A stretch of DNA of 64,000 bases, from assembly GCF_014851765.1 (NCBI RefSeq), contig NZ_JACVAI010000001.1, positions 1,410,429-1,474,428 on the forward strand. The letters are read 5' to 3'. Below the pieces are notes generated by a model, which was not told where the DNA came from, did no database searches, and was given only the letters and a program-made list of their open reading frames with translations. Positions 51,625 through 62,507 of the stretch are shown piece after piece. The position numbers were made by a program, and so were the translations under genes. Within the stretch, counting starts at the first letter, position 1. Each line of letters starts with the position of its first letter. The DNA is from Pseudomonas sp. PDM04 (GTDB lineage: Bacteria; Pseudomonadota; Gammaproteobacteria; Pseudomonadales; Pseudomonadaceae).

Positions 51625-53108
51625 AGTTGAATCCATTCGTGAAGGCCGGCATTGGCCTGACATTCGCCTTGCTCTGGTCCTGCCCGACCCTGGCGGCATT
51701 GACCGACGCCAAGAACTTCGGCTTGGAAGTCAAAATCACCGGCCAGTCCGAAGACGACCGCGACCTGGGCACGGCCCATGGCGGCGACGTCAACGGCGTC
51801 GGCCTCGACCTGCGCCCCTGGGTCTACGGCGAGAGCGGCGCGTGGAGCGCCTACGCCATGGGCCAGGCCGTGACGTCCACCGACATCATCGAAACCGACA
51901 CCCTGCAGCAGTCCGACAGCGACGGCACCCAGACCACCGACAACGGTGATCGCAAGACCAAGAAAAACTACCTGGCGATGCGCGAGTTCTGGGTCGGCTA
52001 CAGCGGCCTCACGCCCTACCCCGGCGAGATCCTCAAGCTCGGTCGCCAACGCCTGCGCAACGACGACGGCCAATGGCGCGACACCAACATCGAAGCCCTG
52101 AACTGGACCTTCGACACCACCCTGCTGCGGGCCAATGCCGGTGTCGCCGAACGTTTCAGCGAGTACCGCACCGACCTCAAGGAACTGGCACCCAAGGACA
52201 AGGATCGCCTGCACGTCTACGGCGATGCGGCGTACCAGTGGACACCGGGCAACTGGGTCGGCATTCGCGGCCACCACACCCACGATGACGGCAAGCTCGA
52301 TTACCCGGAACCGGGCGTGGCCGGCGATTCGCTGGACAAGAAGCAGAACGGCGACATCAGCTGGCTCGGCCTGACCGCCGACAGCGATGCCTACAACTAC
52401 CGCAACACCAACACCCTCAACTACTGGGGCAGCATCACCGGCATGAGCGGCGACACCGACACGGTCAACCCGCTCAATGCCGACGGCACGCGTCCTACCG
52501 AAGCCAAGCGTGGTGAAGACGTCAACGGCTGGGCGACCGACATCGGTGTGCGCCTGCGCCTCGATCCACAATGGCAGGTCGGTGCCGCCTATGCCCGCGC
52601 CAGCGCCGATTACGAACAGAATGGCCTGGAAAGCAACCGCTCGAACTACACCGGTACGCGTTCGCGGGTTCACCGCTTCGGCGAGGCGTTCCGTGGCGAA
52701 ATGAACAACATGCAGACCGCGACCCTGTTCGGTTCGTGGATGCTCAACGACGAATACGACGCGAGCCTGATCTATCACAAATTCTGGCGTGTCGACGGCA
52801 ACAAGCCGGTCGGCAGCAACGGCATCAACGCCGTCGAGAACACCACCGACGACGCCACGGGCGCGATTCTCTCCAGCACGTCCCTGCCGCTGGAAGATGG
52901 CAACAAGGACCTTGGCCAGGAAATGGACGTGGTCGTCACCAAGTACTTCAAGCAGGGCCTGTTGCCGGCCGCGCTGAGCCAGTCGATCGACGAGCCGTCG
53001 GCCCTGGTGCGCCTGCGTGGCGGCGTGTTCAAGCCGGGTGATGCCTACGGCAAACAGGTCGACTCGTACATGCACCGCGCGTTCATCGACGTGATCTGGC
53101 GCTTCTGA
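51621..53108 (+). CDS. algE: Alginate outer-membrane porin
   Basis: A 495-residue outer-membrane beta-barrel exporting alginate. It has a signal peptide (residues 1-25, ending TLAA), alternating amphipathic strands throughout and a terminal aromatic (FIDVIWRF), as expected for Bam-inserted barrels. Family stretches: [45 protein letters not shown] and [27 protein letters not shown] 51621 overlaps the algK stop. Confidence 0.97.
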   Translation: MKLNPFVKAGIGLTFALLWSCPTLAALTDAKNFGLEVKITGQSEDDRDLGTAHGGDVNGVGLDLRPWVYGESGAWSAYAMGQAVTSTDIIETDTLQQSDSDGTQTTDNGDRKTKKNYLAMREFWVGYSGLTPYPGEILKLGRQRLRNDDGQWRDTNIEALNWTFDTTLLRANAGVAERFSEYRTDLKELAPKDKDRLHVYGDAAYQWTPGNWVGIRGHHTHDDGKLDYPEPGVAGDSLDKKQNGDISWLGLTADSDAYNYRNTNTLNYWGSITGMSGDTDTVNPLNADGTRPTEAKRGEDVNGWATDIGVRLRLDPQWQVGAAYARASADYEQNGLESNRSNYTGTRSRVHRFGEAFRGEMNNMQTATLFGSWMLNDEYDASLIYHKFWRVDGNKPVGSNGINAVENTTDDATGAILSSTSLPLEDGNKDLGQEMDVVVTKYFKQGLLPAALSQSIDEPSALVRLRGGVFKPGDAYGKQVDSYMHRAFIDVIWRF

Positions 53109-53134
53109 TGCGAACCGCTAAAGGAGTTCCCGAC

Positions 53135-54706
53135 ATGCACAGTCCGAAGAGAGACGCGTTGACCCTGGCCGCCGCGATGCTGCTGGCCAGTTCGGCCGCC
53201 TTCGCCAATGTCGAGCCAGCGCCGAAGCCGGTGACCACGGCCAAGGAATTGCAACAGGCCAAGACCTACACCGTCGCCAGCGCGCCGACCGCGCCCCTGG
53301 AACTGAAGAAGCCGGTCCCGCCGGACATCAGCGGCTACAACGCGCAAGCCGTCGAGAAAAAGATCGTGCGCAGCAAGGCCGGCAAGGTCAGCGTGCGCCG
53401 GATGATGCAGGAAAACGCCCTGAAGGACTTCATCGGCGGCGACAACAAGATGGCCGAATGGGTGGTGCGCCAGCACGGCATCCCGCAGGCGATCTTCATC
53501 GACGACGGCTACCTGAACCTCAAGGACCTGGCGAAGAAACTGCCCAAGCAGTACTTCAGCGAAACCTCGCCGGGCGTGTTCCTCGCCAGGCTGCCGATTG
53601 TGGTGGGCGAGAAGGGCATTCTCGAAATCGACCAGCAGACCCAGGAATTGCGCCTTTCCCAGGAGGCCGGTTCGTTCCTGGTCAACGACGGTCGCCTGTT
53701 CGTGCGTGACAGCAAGATCACCGGCTGGCGTGAAAAGGACAACGGCCCGGCGACTTTCAAGTCGCCGAAGGAATTCCGTCCGTTCCTGCTGGCCTGGGGT
53801 GGCACCGAGACCTACATCGTCAACAGCAAGATGGCCAGTTTCGGCTACGCCAACAGCAAGTCCTACGGCGTGAGTATTTCCCAGTACACGCCGAACATGG
53901 CCAAGGTGCTCAAGCGCCCTGAACCGACCGGCTGGATCATCGGCTCCGAGTTCTCGGACATGTGGTACGGGTTCTATTGCTACGAAACCAGCAACTTCGT
54001 GGTCAAGGGCAACACCTACAAGGACAACATCGTCTACGGCATCGACCCGCACGACCGTTCGCACGGGCTGATCATCGCCGACAACACCGTCTACGGGACC
54101 AAGAAGAAGCACGGGATCATCATTTCCCGTGAGGTCAACGACAGCTTCATCTTCAACAACCGCAGCTACGACAACAAGTTGTCGGGCCTGGTGATCGACC
54201 GTAACAGCGTCAACAACCTGATCGCCTACAACGAGATCTACAAGAACCACACCGACGGCATCACGCTGTACGAGAGCGGTGACAACCTGATCTACGGCAA
54301 CAAGGTGATCAGCAACAAGCGCCACGGCATCCGCATTCGTAACAGCGTGAACATCCGCCTCTACGAAAACCTGTCCCTGGCCAACGGCCTGACCGGCGTC
54401 TACGGCCACATCAAGGACCTGACGGACACCGACCGCGACATCAAGCTCGACCCGTTCGACGCCCAGGTGTCGCTGATCATCGTCGGCGGCGAACTGGCCG
54501 GCAACGGCAGCGGGCCGCTGTCGATCGACTCGCCTCTGAGCGTGGAGCTGTATCGCGTGTCGATGCTCGCGCCGACCAAATCCAGCGGCATCAGCTTCAA
54601 CGGGATCCTTGGCGAGCGCCAGGATGAAATTCTCGACCTGATGGTGCGCCAGCAGAAAGCCGTGCTGATCGACCCTGTCGAACGCCAGACCGAATTGCAG
54701 GACTGA
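53135..54706 (+). CDS. algG: Poly(beta-D-mannuronate) C5-epimerase
   Basis: A 523-residue periplasmic epimerase converting mannuronate to guluronate residues in the polymer. A signal peptide (ends SSAAFA) precedes a right-handed beta-helix of repeated strands (VIDRNSVNNLIAYNEIYKNHTDGITLYESGDNLIYGN). The catalytic DPHD motif is at residues 304-307. I chose ATG 53135, which has AAGGAG nine bases upstream, over ATG 53108 that overlaps the algE stop. Confidence 0.96.
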   Translation: MHSPKRDALTLAAAMLLASSAAFANVEPAPKPVTTAKELQQAKTYTVASAPTAPLELKKPVPPDISGYNAQAVEKKIVRSKAGKVSVRRMMQENALKDFIGGDNKMAEWVVRQHGIPQAIFIDDGYLNLKDLAKKLPKQYFSETSPGVFLARLPIVVGEKGILEIDQQTQELRLSQEAGSFLVNDGRLFVRDSKITGWREKDNGPATFKSPKEFRPFLLAWGGTETYIVNSKMASFGYANSKSYGVSISQYTPNMAKVLKRPEPTGWIIGSEFSDMWYGFYCYETSNFVVKGNTYKDNIVYGIDPHDRSHGLIIADNTVYGTKKKHGIIISREVNDSFIFNNRSYDNKLSGLVIDRNSVNNLIAYNEIYKNHTDGITLYESGDNLIYGNKVISNKRHGIRIRNSVNIRLYENLSLANGLTGVYGHIKDLTDTDRDIKLDPFDAQVSLIIVGGELAGNGSGPLSIDSPLSVELYRVSMLAPTKSSGISFNGILGERQDEILDLMVRQQKAVLIDPVERQTELQD

Positions 54707-54716
54707 GGATAATTTT

Positions 54717-56165
54717 ATGCACCCACACTTGATCAAATTACTCAGCCTGTCGGCCCTGACTGCCGGTATTCTCGCGGCCAGCGCCGGGGCGCGCGCCGAG
54801 GACATCCAGGCGCCGACATTCGAAGCCGAGCCGTGCTGCAACCTGTGCCCGGAAGCCCACGACGCGAAGAACTACACCACCCGTTACCAGCAGAACTTCA
54901 CCACGCTGGTGCAGGCCCAGGGCGACTGGCTGTTCCGTACCCAGGAAGACTTGCGCACCGAATTCGACACCACCCCCGCCGGCTACAAGCGCATGCAGCA
55001 ACTGCACGATGCGTTCAAGAGCAAAGGCGTGGAACTGGTGGTGGTCTACCAGCCGACCCGAGGCCTGGTGAACCGCAACAAACTCAACCCGCAAGACAAG
55101 GCCAGGTTCGATTACGACAAGGCACTGAAGAACTACAAGAGCATGCTCGGCCGTTTCGCCGCCATGGGCTACGTGGTGCCCGACCTGTCGCCGCTGACCA
55201 ACGAATCGCTGCCCGAGACCCTGCCCGCCCACGATTTCTACTTCCGTGGCGACCAGCACTGGACGCCTTACGGCGCGCAGCGCACGGCGAAGATCGTCGC
55301 CGAGAAGGTCAAGCAGATCCCGGCCTTTGCCGACATTCCAAAGCGTGAATTCGAGACCCACAAGTCGGGTCGCATGGGCAAGACCGGAACATTGCACAAC
55401 ATGGCCGGTCAACTCTGTGGCACCAGCTACGCGATCCAGTACATGGATCAGTTCACCACCGAGCCCAAGGGCGAAGCGGGCGATGGCGACCTGTTCGGCG
55501 ATTCCGGCAATCCGCAGATCACCCTGGTCGGCACCAGCCACAGTGGCAAGAACTACAACTTCGCCGGTTTCCTCGAAGAGGCCATCGGCGCCGACATTCT
55601 CAACGTGGCGTTCCCTGGCGGCGGCCTGGAAGGTTCGATGCTGCAGTACCTGGGCAGCGAAGAGTTCCAGAAGAACCCGCCGAAGATTCTCATCTGGGAA
55701 TTCTCGCCGCTCTACCGCCTGGACCAGGAAACCATCTACCGCCAGATGATGGCGCTGCTGGACAACGGTTGCGAAGGCAAGGATGCACAGATGTCCGGCA
55801 GCACCACACTCAAGCCGGGCAAGAACGAACTGATGGTCAACAGCAAAAACCTGAACCTGCAGAACAGCAGCCACCAGGTCGACATCCGCTTCGCCGACAC
55901 CTCGGTGAAAACCCTGCAAGCCACCCTCTGGTACATGAACGGGCGCCACGAGGACATCAAGATCGAAAAACCGGAAACGTCCGACACCGACGGTCGTTTC
56001 GCCTTCGAGTTGCGCACGGACGAAGACTGGGCCTCGCAGAACCTGCTGGCCGTCGAAGTCCAGGGGCCGGAAGCCGGCGCCGCGCCACAGAAGGTCGAAG
56101 CGAAAATCTGCAAACGCAACGTGTTCCCGAACGCTGGGCAACGTACCGCCCAGATCGGGCAATGA
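54717..56165 (+). CDS. algX: Alginate O-acetyltransferase and export protein
   Basis: A 482-residue periplasmic protein. A signal peptide (ends ARAE) is followed by an SGNH-like acetyltransferase domain and a C-terminal carbohydrate-binding beta domain. The catalytic Ser lies in [13 protein letters not shown], and the Asp-His pair appears in [13 protein letters not shown]. Two cysteines near the mature N-terminus (EPCCNLC) match the family. It binds mannuronan and adds acetyl groups supplied through AlgI/AlgJ. Confidence 0.97.
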   Translation: MHPHLIKLLSLSALTAGILAASAGARAEDIQAPTFEAEPCCNLCPEAHDAKNYTTRYQQNFTTLVQAQGDWLFRTQEDLRTEFDTTPAGYKRMQQLHDAFKSKGVELVVVYQPTRGLVNRNKLNPQDKARFDYDKALKNYKSMLGRFAAMGYVVPDLSPLTNESLPETLPAHDFYFRGDQHWTPYGAQRTAKIVAEKVKQIPAFADIPKREFETHKSGRMGKTGTLHNMAGQLCGTSYAIQYMDQFTTEPKGEAGDGDLFGDSGNPQITLVGTSHSGKNYNFAGFLEEAIGADILNVAFPGGGLEGSMLQYLGSEEFQKNPPKILIWEFSPLYRLDQETIYRQMMALLDNGCEGKDAQMSGSTTLKPGKNELMVNSKNLNLQNSSHQVDIRFADTSVKTLQATLWYMNGRHEDIKIEKPETSDTDGRFAFELRTDEDWASQNLLAVEVQGPEAGAAPQKVEAKICKRNVFPNAGQRTAQIGQ

Positions 56166-56173
56166 GGTCTGCC

Positions 56174-57295
56174 ATGCACAATCGAACGTTGAAACAGTTC
56201 ATCACGCCGTCCCTGCTGGCACTGGCGATGTTCGCCGGCGCCACCCAGGCCGCCGCGCCGCTGCGCCCACCCCAGGGGTACTTCGCGCCGATCGAGAAAC
56301 TCAAGACCGGCGACAGCAATGAAAGCTGCGAGGCAGTACCGACGCCGTACACCGGCTCGCTGCAATTTCGCAGCAAGTACGAAGGCTCGGACAAGGCCCG
56401 CTCGACCCTGAACGTCCAATCGGAAAAAGCCTTCCGCGACAGCACCGCCGACATCACCAGGATCGAGCGCGGCACCAGCAAGCGCGTCATGCAATTCATG
56501 CGCGACGGGCGTCCGGAACAGCTCGAATGCACGTTGAACTGGTTGACCGCCTGGGCCAAGGCCGACGCCTTGATGTCCAAGGACTTCAACCACACCGGCA
56601 AGTCCATGCGCAAATGGGCGCTGGGCAGCATGGCGTCTTCTTACCTGCGCCTGAAGTTTTCCGACTCGCACCCGCTGGCCAACCACCAGCAGGAATCGCA
56701 GTTGATCGAAGCCTGGTTCAACAGGATGGCCGACCAGGTGGTCAGCGACTGGGACAACCTGCCGCTGGAAAAAACCAACAACCACTCGTACTGGGCGGCC
56801 TGGTCGGTGATGGCCACCGCCGTCGCCACCAACCGTCGCGACCTGTTCGACTGGGCCGTGAAGGAATACAAGGTCGGCGCCAACCAGGTCGATGCGCAGG
56901 GCTTCCTGCCGAACGAACTCAAGCGCCAGCAACGCGCCCTCGCCTACCACAACTATGCCCTGCCGCCCCTGGCGATGATCGCCAGTTTCGCCCAGGTCAA
57001 TGGCGTGGACCTGCGCCAGGAAAACAACGGCGCCCTCAAGCGTCTGGGGGATCAGGTGTTGGCCGGGGTCAAGGACCCGGACATCTTCGAGAAGAAGAAC
57101 GGCAAGGAACAGGACATGACCGACCTGAAGAAGGACATGAAATTCGCCTGGCTCGAACCGTTCTGCTCGCTCTACACCTGCGCGCCGCAGGTGCTGGAGA
57201 AGAAACACGGGATGCAGCCGTTCAAGACCTTCCGCCTTGGCGGCGACCTGACCCGGGTCTATGACCCGGCCAACGACAAGGGCAAAGGGTCTTGA
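56174..57295 (+). CDS. algL: Alginate lyase (periplasmic)
   Basis: A 373-residue lyase that clears alginate misdirected into the periplasm. A signal peptide (ends ATQAAAP) precedes an alpha/alpha toroid. The active-site block NNHSYWAAW near residue 202 holds the catalytic His, and the C-terminal [11 protein letters not shown] is conserved. ATG 56174 with GAGGT upstream is preferred to ATG 56162, which overlaps the algX stop. Confidence 0.97.
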   Translation: MHNRTLKQFITPSLLALAMFAGATQAAAPLRPPQGYFAPIEKLKTGDSNESCEAVPTPYTGSLQFRSKYEGSDKARSTLNVQSEKAFRDSTADITRIERGTSKRVMQFMRDGRPEQLECTLNWLTAWAKADALMSKDFNHTGKSMRKWALGSMASSYLRLKFSDSHPLANHQQESQLIEAWFNRMADQVVSDWDNLPLEKTNNHSYWAAWSVMATAVATNRRDLFDWAVKEYKVGANQVDAQGFLPNELKRQQRALAYHNYALPPLAMIASFAQVNGVDLRQENNGALKRLGDQVLAGVKDPDIFEKKNGKEQDMTDLKKDMKFAWLEPFCSLYTCAPQVLEKKHGMQPFKTFRLGGDLTRVYDPANDKGKGS

Positions 57296-57310
57296 GGCAA
57301 TAGGTAATCC

Positions 57311-57402
57311 CTGTGGGAGCGAGCCTGCTCGCGATTGCTATCGGACATTCAACATTGATGTCGACTGATACACCGCTACCGCGAGCAGGCTAGCTCCCAC
57401 AG
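57311..57402. repeat. REP inverted pair inside the alg operon (algL-algI)
   Basis: Forward core 57311-57336 and inverted core 57378-57402 in the 193-bp gap between algL and algI. A G-rich stretch follows at about 57432-57455. Confidence 0.88.
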
Positions 57403-57488
57403 TGAAGGTGTGTCGCCCTCCGGTTCATTTGCGGGGGGTTTGGGGGGGCTGCGGCCCTTGACTGTTGGTTAAACACGGAGAGACCGGG

Positions 57489-59054
57489 ATGGTATTTTCA
57501 TCCAACGTGTTCCTGTTCTTGTTCCTGCCGATCTTCCTCGGCATGTACTACTTGAGCGGAATACGCTATCGCAACCTGTTGCTGCTGATCGCCAGCTATG
57601 TGTTCTATGCCTGGTGGCGCGTGGACTTCCTGGCGCTGTTCGCCGCCGTCACGCTGTGGAACTACTGGATCGGCCTCAAGGTCGGCGCCGCAGGTGTGCG
57701 CACCAAGCCGGCCCAACGCTGGCTGCTGCTGGGCGTGGCCGTCGACCTGTGCATCCTCGGCTACTTCAAGTACGCCAACTTCGGTGTCGACAGCATCAAC
57801 GCGCTGATGACCTCGGTCGGCCTGTCGCCATTCATCCTGACCCACGTGCTGTTGCCGATCGGTATCTCCTTCTACATTTTCGAGTCCATCAGCTACATCA
57901 TCGACGTCTACCGTGGCGATACCCCGGCCACGCGCAACCTGATCGACTTCGCGGCGTTCGTGGCGATCTTCCCGCACCTGATCGCCGGTCCCGTGCTGCG
58001 TTTTCGCGACCTCGCCGACCAGTTCAACAACCGCACCCACACCCTCGACAAATTCTCCGAGGGCTGCACGCGGTTCATGCAGGGTTTCATCAAGAAGGTC
58101 TTCATCGCCGACACCCTGGCGGTGGTCGCCGACCACTGCTTCGCCTTGCAGAACCCGACCACGGGCGACGCCTGGCTCGGCGCGCTGGCCTACACCGCGC
58201 AACTGTACTTCGACTTCTCCGGCTACAGCGACATGGCCATCGGCCTGGGCTTGATGATGGGTTTCCGCTTCATGGAAAACTTCAAACAGCCGTACATCAG
58301 CCAGTCGATCACCGAGTTCTGGCGGCGCTGGCACATCAGCCTGTCGACCTGGCTGCGCGACTACCTGTACATCACGCTGGGCGGCAACCGCAAAGGCACG
58401 CTGATGACCTATCGCAACCTGTTCCTGACCATGCTGCTCGGTGGTCTGTGGCACGGTGCGAACATCACCTACATCGTCTGGGGTGCCTGGCACGGCATGT
58501 GGCTGGCCATTGAAAAAGCCCTGGGCCTGAACACGTCGCCACGCAGCCTCAACCCGATCCGCTGGGCCCTGACCTTCCTGCTGGTGGTGATGGGCTGGGT
58601 GATCTTCCGTGCGGAAAACCTGCACGTGGCCGGTCGCATGTACGGCGCGATGTTCAGCTTCGGCGAATGGTCGCTGTCGGAACTCAACCGGGCCAACCTC
58701 ACCGGCCTGCAAGTGGCGACCCTGGTGGTGGCCTACGCGACCCTGGCGTTCTTCGGCCTGCGTGATCTCTACAGCAACCCGCCACCGGCGAAAACCAAAC
58801 CGGCCGTCAACGTCGAGGCCGATGGCCCCGCCGCTGCAACGCCTGGAATGATCAAGGCGGTCCCGGGCGACAACCCGGCCAGCATCCACCAGCCAGGCTA
58901 CACCGTGGGCGTCGAAGCCACCGTGCAACCGGCCTACTGGAGCGCCGACTGGTCGCGCTACGTGATGCGCGCCCTGGTGCTGCTGCTGTTCATCGCCTCG
59001 ATTCTCAAACTCTCGGCGCAAAGCTTCTCGCCGTTCCTTTACTTCCAGTTCTGA
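57489..59054 (+). CDS. algI: Alginate O-acetylation membrane protein (MBOAT)
   Basis: A 521-residue MBOAT-family membrane acyltransferase passing acetyl groups across the inner membrane. Many helices; the MBOAT histidine lies in LLGGLWHGANITYIVWGAWHG. Other signatures: LPIGISFYIFESISYIIDVYRG and FKQPYISQSITEFWRRWHISLS. ATG 57489 has a GGAGAGA site; the longer frame to 57465 is not needed. A poorly conserved Pro/Ala-rich stretch of about 55 residues precedes the last helix. Confidence 0.97.
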   Translation: MVFSSNVFLFLFLPIFLGMYYLSGIRYRNLLLLIASYVFYAWWRVDFLALFAAVTLWNYWIGLKVGAAGVRTKPAQRWLLLGVAVDLCILGYFKYANFGVDSINALMTSVGLSPFILTHVLLPIGISFYIFESISYIIDVYRGDTPATRNLIDFAAFVAIFPHLIAGPVLRFRDLADQFNNRTHTLDKFSEGCTRFMQGFIKKVFIADTLAVVADHCFALQNPTTGDAWLGALAYTAQLYFDFSGYSDMAIGLGLMMGFRFMENFKQPYISQSITEFWRRWHISLSTWLRDYLYITLGGNRKGTLMTYRNLFLTMLLGGLWHGANITYIVWGAWHGMWLAIEKALGLNTSPRSLNPIRWALTFLLVVMGWVIFRAENLHVAGRMYGAMFSFGEWSLSELNRANLTGLQVATLVVAYATLAFFGLRDLYSNPPPAKTKPAVNVEADGPAAATPGMIKAVPGDNPASIHQPGYTVGVEATVQPAYWSADWSRYVMRALVLLLFIASILKLSAQSFSPFLYFQF

Positions 59055-59065
59055 GGGATCTGACC

Positions 59066-60241
59066 ATGACCCGCTCATTACGCATTTTCTACATCGCCCT
59101 GTTCATGGTGACCCTGCTGGTCCTGGGCCTGTGGTCGGTGCGCAGCTTCTTCGGTTTCAGCACCAACGCCGATGCGACGGTGCTCAACGGCCGTTGGGCC
59201 AAGGCCGTCGAAACCCACTACGACGACGAATTCCCGATCAAGCGCCTGGGCACCAACCTCTGGGCCGCACTGGATTTCAAACTGTTCAACGAAGGTCGTC
59301 CCGGCGTGGTGCTCGGTCGCGACCAGTGGTTGTACAGCGATGAGGAATTCAACCCGATCGTCAACGAAGAGCTGAACCTGCAAGGCAATTACGCGCTGGT
59401 CGAAGGCGTGCGCCAGGAACTGAAGGAGAAAGGCGTGAAACTGGTGATGGCCATCGTGCCGGCCAAGACCCGCCTGTACCCGGAACACCTGGGTGAAGTG
59501 AAGCCTTCGAGCATTCACGCCAACCTTTATGAAGACTTCCACGCCCGTGTCGCCGCCAACAAGATCCTCGCGCCCGACCTGCTGAGCCCGCTGCAAAAGG
59601 GCAAGCTGGACGGCCAGCAAGTGTTCCTGCGCACCGACACCCACTGGACCCCGGAGGGCGCACAGATCGCCGCCGAAACCCTGGCCAGAGCCATCGCCGA
59701 GAAAGCCCCGCTGAGCGGCGAGCCTCAGCGTTTCGTCACCGAGCCTGCGCAAACCGTGACCCACAAGGGTGACCTGCGCCTGTTCCTGCCGCTGGACCCG
59801 CTGTTCGAAAACCTGATGCCGGCGACCGAGCCACTGCAGAAACGCAACACCGTGGCGGCTGACGATCAGGCCAGCGGCGACGACGCCCTGTTTGCCAACA
59901 CCGAAGTCCCCGTCGCGCTGATCGGCACCAGCTACAGCGCCAACCCGAACTGGAACTTCGTCGGCGCGCTGAAACAGGCGCTGAACAGCGACGTGGTCAA
60001 TTACGCCGAAGACGGCCATGGCCCGATCCTGCCGATGCTCAGCTACCTCAAGAGCGACGCTTTCAAGAACAGCCCGCCGCAGGTGCTGATCTGGGAGTTT
60101 CCTGAACGTTATCTGCCCGTCAACAACGAAATCGGCGACGCCGACCCGCACTGGGTCGCAGCGCTCAAAGAAGCCGGCGCCCGCCAACAAAATGTAGCCA
60201 TCAACACTAAATCCGAGACGCCCGACCGGGCGCAAAACTGA
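59066..60241 (+). CDS. algJ: Alginate O-acetyltransferase
   Basis: A 391-residue SGNH-like acetyltransferase anchored by an uncleaved N-terminal helix (residues 5-30). The catalytic Asp-His is in RTDTHWTPEGAQ near residue 190, and the Ser lies in LIGTSYSANPNWNF. It is homologous to AlgX but lacks its carbohydrate-binding domain. Follows algI by 11 bp. Confidence 0.97.
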   Translation: MTRSLRIFYIALFMVTLLVLGLWSVRSFFGFSTNADATVLNGRWAKAVETHYDDEFPIKRLGTNLWAALDFKLFNEGRPGVVLGRDQWLYSDEEFNPIVNEELNLQGNYALVEGVRQELKEKGVKLVMAIVPAKTRLYPEHLGEVKPSSIHANLYEDFHARVAANKILAPDLLSPLQKGKLDGQQVFLRTDTHWTPEGAQIAAETLARAIAEKAPLSGEPQRFVTEPAQTVTHKGDLRLFLPLDPLFENLMPATEPLQKRNTVAADDQASGDDALFANTEVPVALIGTSYSANPNWNFVGALKQALNSDVVNYAEDGHGPILPMLSYLKSDAFKNSPPQVLIWEFPERYLPVNNEIGDADPHWVAALKEAGARQQNVAINTKSETPDRAQN

Positions 60242-60256
60242 AAGAGAGGTACTTCC

Positions 60257-60913
60257 ATGACTTTCACTACTACTCCTCGTCGTCTCGCCAAGACCTTTGC
60301 CCTGGCCGCGACCTTCGGCGTACTGTCGATGAACGCCTTCGCCGCCGGCGACTCCGCCCTCTACGGTCCGACCGCGCCGAAAGGCTCGACCTTCGTACGG
60401 GTCTATAACGCCGGCAACACCGAAGTCAGCGCCACCGTCGGCAGCACCAGCCTGAGCGATGTCGCACCGCTGTCCAGCACCGACTTCAGCTTCATGCCGG
60501 GCGGCGACTACAGCGCCAAGGTCGGCAGCCAGTCCCTGCCGGTGAAACTGGCCGGCGACCACTATTACACCCTGGTCAACAACGCCAGCGGCGCGCCACA
60601 ACTGATCGAAGAGCCGCCGTTCAAGAACAAGCAGAAATCCCTGGTCCGCGTGCAGAACCTCAGCGACAAGGCCCTGACCCTGAAAACCGCCGACGGCAAG
60701 ACCGAAGTCGTGCCTTCCGTGGCCGCCAAAGGCCGTGGCGAGCGTGAAATCAACCCGGTAAAAGTCAGCCTGGCGCTATACGATGGCGCAACGAAAGTCG
60801 GCGACGTGAAACCGGTTGCCCTGGAACGCGGTGAAGCGGCGGTACTGTACGTCACCGGCAACGGCAGCAGCCTGTCGCCAGTGTGGGTCAAGCGCCCCGT
60901 GTCTACGCGCTAA
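60257..60913 (+). CDS. algF: Alginate O-acetylation adaptor protein
   Basis: A 218-residue periplasmic protein with a signal peptide (ends AFAAGD) and two beta-rich domains; mature part begins ALYGPTAPKGSTFVRVYNAGN. It is required for O-acetylation, probably as an adaptor, and has no catalytic motif. A long hairpin follows before algA. Confidence 0.95.
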   Translation: MTFTTTPRRLAKTFALAATFGVLSMNAFAAGDSALYGPTAPKGSTFVRVYNAGNTEVSATVGSTSLSDVAPLSSTDFSFMPGGDYSAKVGSQSLPVKLAGDHYYTLVNNASGAPQLIEEPPFKNKQKSLVRVQNLSDKALTLKTADGKTEVVPSVAAKGRGEREINPVKVSLALYDGATKVGDVKPVALERGEAAVLYVTGNGSSLSPVWVKRPVSTR

Positions 60914-60921
60914 TGAATATT

Positions 60922-60967
60922 CCTGACTGACGCTTCGCCCCCTGTGGGAGCGGGGGCGTCAGTCAGG
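60922..60967. other. Long hairpin between algF and algA
   Basis: CCTGACTGACGC and GCGTCAGTCAGG pair perfectly; an inner CGCCCC/GGGGCG extends the stem around a REP-derived CTGTGGGAGC loop. No U tract follows, so it is more likely an mRNA-processing or stabilising structure than a terminator. Confidence 0.7.
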
Positions 60968-61041
60968 ATACGAGACAAAAACAAGAGTGAAACGACAGAA
61001 CGTTCGTGCTCTGACCCATACGATTTTCAAGGAGTAACAAC

Positions 61042-62493
61042 ATGATTCCGGTGATCTTGTCAGGTGGTAGCGGCTCACGTCTTTGGCCGCTTTCCCGCAA
61101 GCAGTTCCCTAAACAGTTCCTGGCCCTGACCGGCGAACACACGCTGTTCCAGCAAACCCTGGAACGCCTGGTGTTCGAAGGCATGGACACGCCTATCGTG
61201 GTCTGCAACAAGGACCACCGCTTCATCGTCAACGAGCAACTGACCGCTCGCAAGCTGGAAACCCAGCGCATCCTGATGGAACCGTTCGGCCGCAACACTG
61301 CGCCGGCCGTAGCGCTGACCGCGATGATGCTGGTCAACGAAGGCCGTGACGAGCTGATGCTGGTGCTGCCGGCCGACCACGTGCTGGAAGACCAGAAAGC
61401 CTTGCAGCGAGCCCTCGCCCTGGCCACCGTCGCCGCCGAAAACGGCGAAATGGTGCTGTTCGGCGTCCCGGCGACCAAACCGGAAACCGGTTATGGCTAC
61501 ATCAAGTCGACCAACGACTCGCTGCTGCCCGAAGGCGTCAGCCGTGTTTCGCACTTCGTCGAAAAACCGGACGTGAAACGCGCCACCGAGTACGTGCAGT
61601 CCGGCGGTTATTTCTGGAACAGCGGCATGTTCCTGTTCCGCGCCAGCCGCTTCCTCGAAGAACTGAAAAAACATGATCCGGACATCTACGACACCTGCCT
61701 GCTGACCCTGGAGCGCAGCGAGCATGACGTCGACACCGTGAGCATCGACGAAGCCACGTTCGCCTGCTGCCCGGACAACTCCATCGACTACTCGGTGATG
61801 GAAAAAACCCAGCGCGCCTGCGTCGTGCCGCTGACCGCCGGCTGGAGCGATGTCGGCTGCTGGTCGTCGTTGTGGGAAGTCAACGAAAAAGACGCCAACG
61901 GCAACGTCACCAAGGGCGACGTCGTGGTTCAGGACAGCAAGAACTGCATGATCCATGGCAACGGCAAACTGGTGTCGGTGATCGGCCTGGAAAACATCGT
62001 GGTCGTCGAAACCAAGGACGCCATGATGATTGCGCACAAGGACAAGGTCCAGGGCGTGAAACAGATGGTCAACACCCTCAACGAACAGGGCCGCAGCGAA
62101 ACCCAGAACCACTGCGAAGTCTATCGCCCGTGGGGTTCCTACGACTCGGTGGACATGGGTGGCCGCTTCCAGGTCAAGCACATCTCGGTCAAGCCGGGCG
62201 CCTGCCTGTCGTTGCAGATGCACCACCACCGCGCCGAACACTGGATCGTGGTCAGCGGCACCGCCGAAGTGACCTGTGACGAAAACGTGTTCCTGCTGAC
62301 CGAGAACCAGTCGACCTACATTCCGATTGCGTCGGTTCACCGCCTGCGCAACCCGGGCAAGATCCCACTCGAAATCATCGAAGTGCAATCGGGCAGTTAC
62401 CTGGGTGAGGACGATATCGAGCGTTTCGAAGACATCTATGGTCGGTCCACGCCGATCGAACGCGGCGTGTCGGTGAAAACCATCGCGCAATAA
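61042..62493 (+). CDS. algA: Mannose-1-phosphate guanylyltransferase / mannose-6-phosphate isomerase
   Basis: A 483-residue bifunctional enzyme. The N-terminal pyrophosphorylase domain has GGSGSRLWPLSRKQFPKQF and the FVEKPD signature, making GDP-mannose from mannose-1-phosphate. The C-terminal cupin domain has the zinc motif LQMHHHRAEHWIVVSG and isomerises fructose-6-phosphate to mannose-6-phosphate. AAGGAG precedes ATG 61042. Last gene of the operon, ahead of a strong terminator. Confidence 0.98.
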   Translation: MIPVILSGGSGSRLWPLSRKQFPKQFLALTGEHTLFQQTLERLVFEGMDTPIVVCNKDHRFIVNEQLTARKLETQRILMEPFGRNTAPAVALTAMMLVNEGRDELMLVLPADHVLEDQKALQRALALATVAAENGEMVLFGVPATKPETGYGYIKSTNDSLLPEGVSRVSHFVEKPDVKRATEYVQSGGYFWNSGMFLFRASRFLEELKKHDPDIYDTCLLTLERSEHDVDTVSIDEATFACCPDNSIDYSVMEKTQRACVVPLTAGWSDVGCWSSLWEVNEKDANGNVTKGDVVVQDSKNCMIHGNGKLVSVIGLENIVVVETKDAMMIAHKDKVQGVKQMVNTLNEQGRSETQNHCEVYRPWGSYDSVDMGGRFQVKHISVKPGACLSLQMHHHRAEHWIVVSGTAEVTCDENVFLLTENQSTYIPIASVHRLRNPGKIPLEIIEVQSGSYLGEDDIERFEDIYGRSTPIERGVSVKTIAQ

Positions 62494-62507
62494 GCGTTCG
62501 GCAAAAC

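Noticed and set aside
5222..57402. CRISPR array suggested by the repeated GTGGGAGCGAGC motifs
   Set aside because: Copies are scattered over 50 kb, in inverted pairs, without regular spacers or cas genes; they are REP elements.
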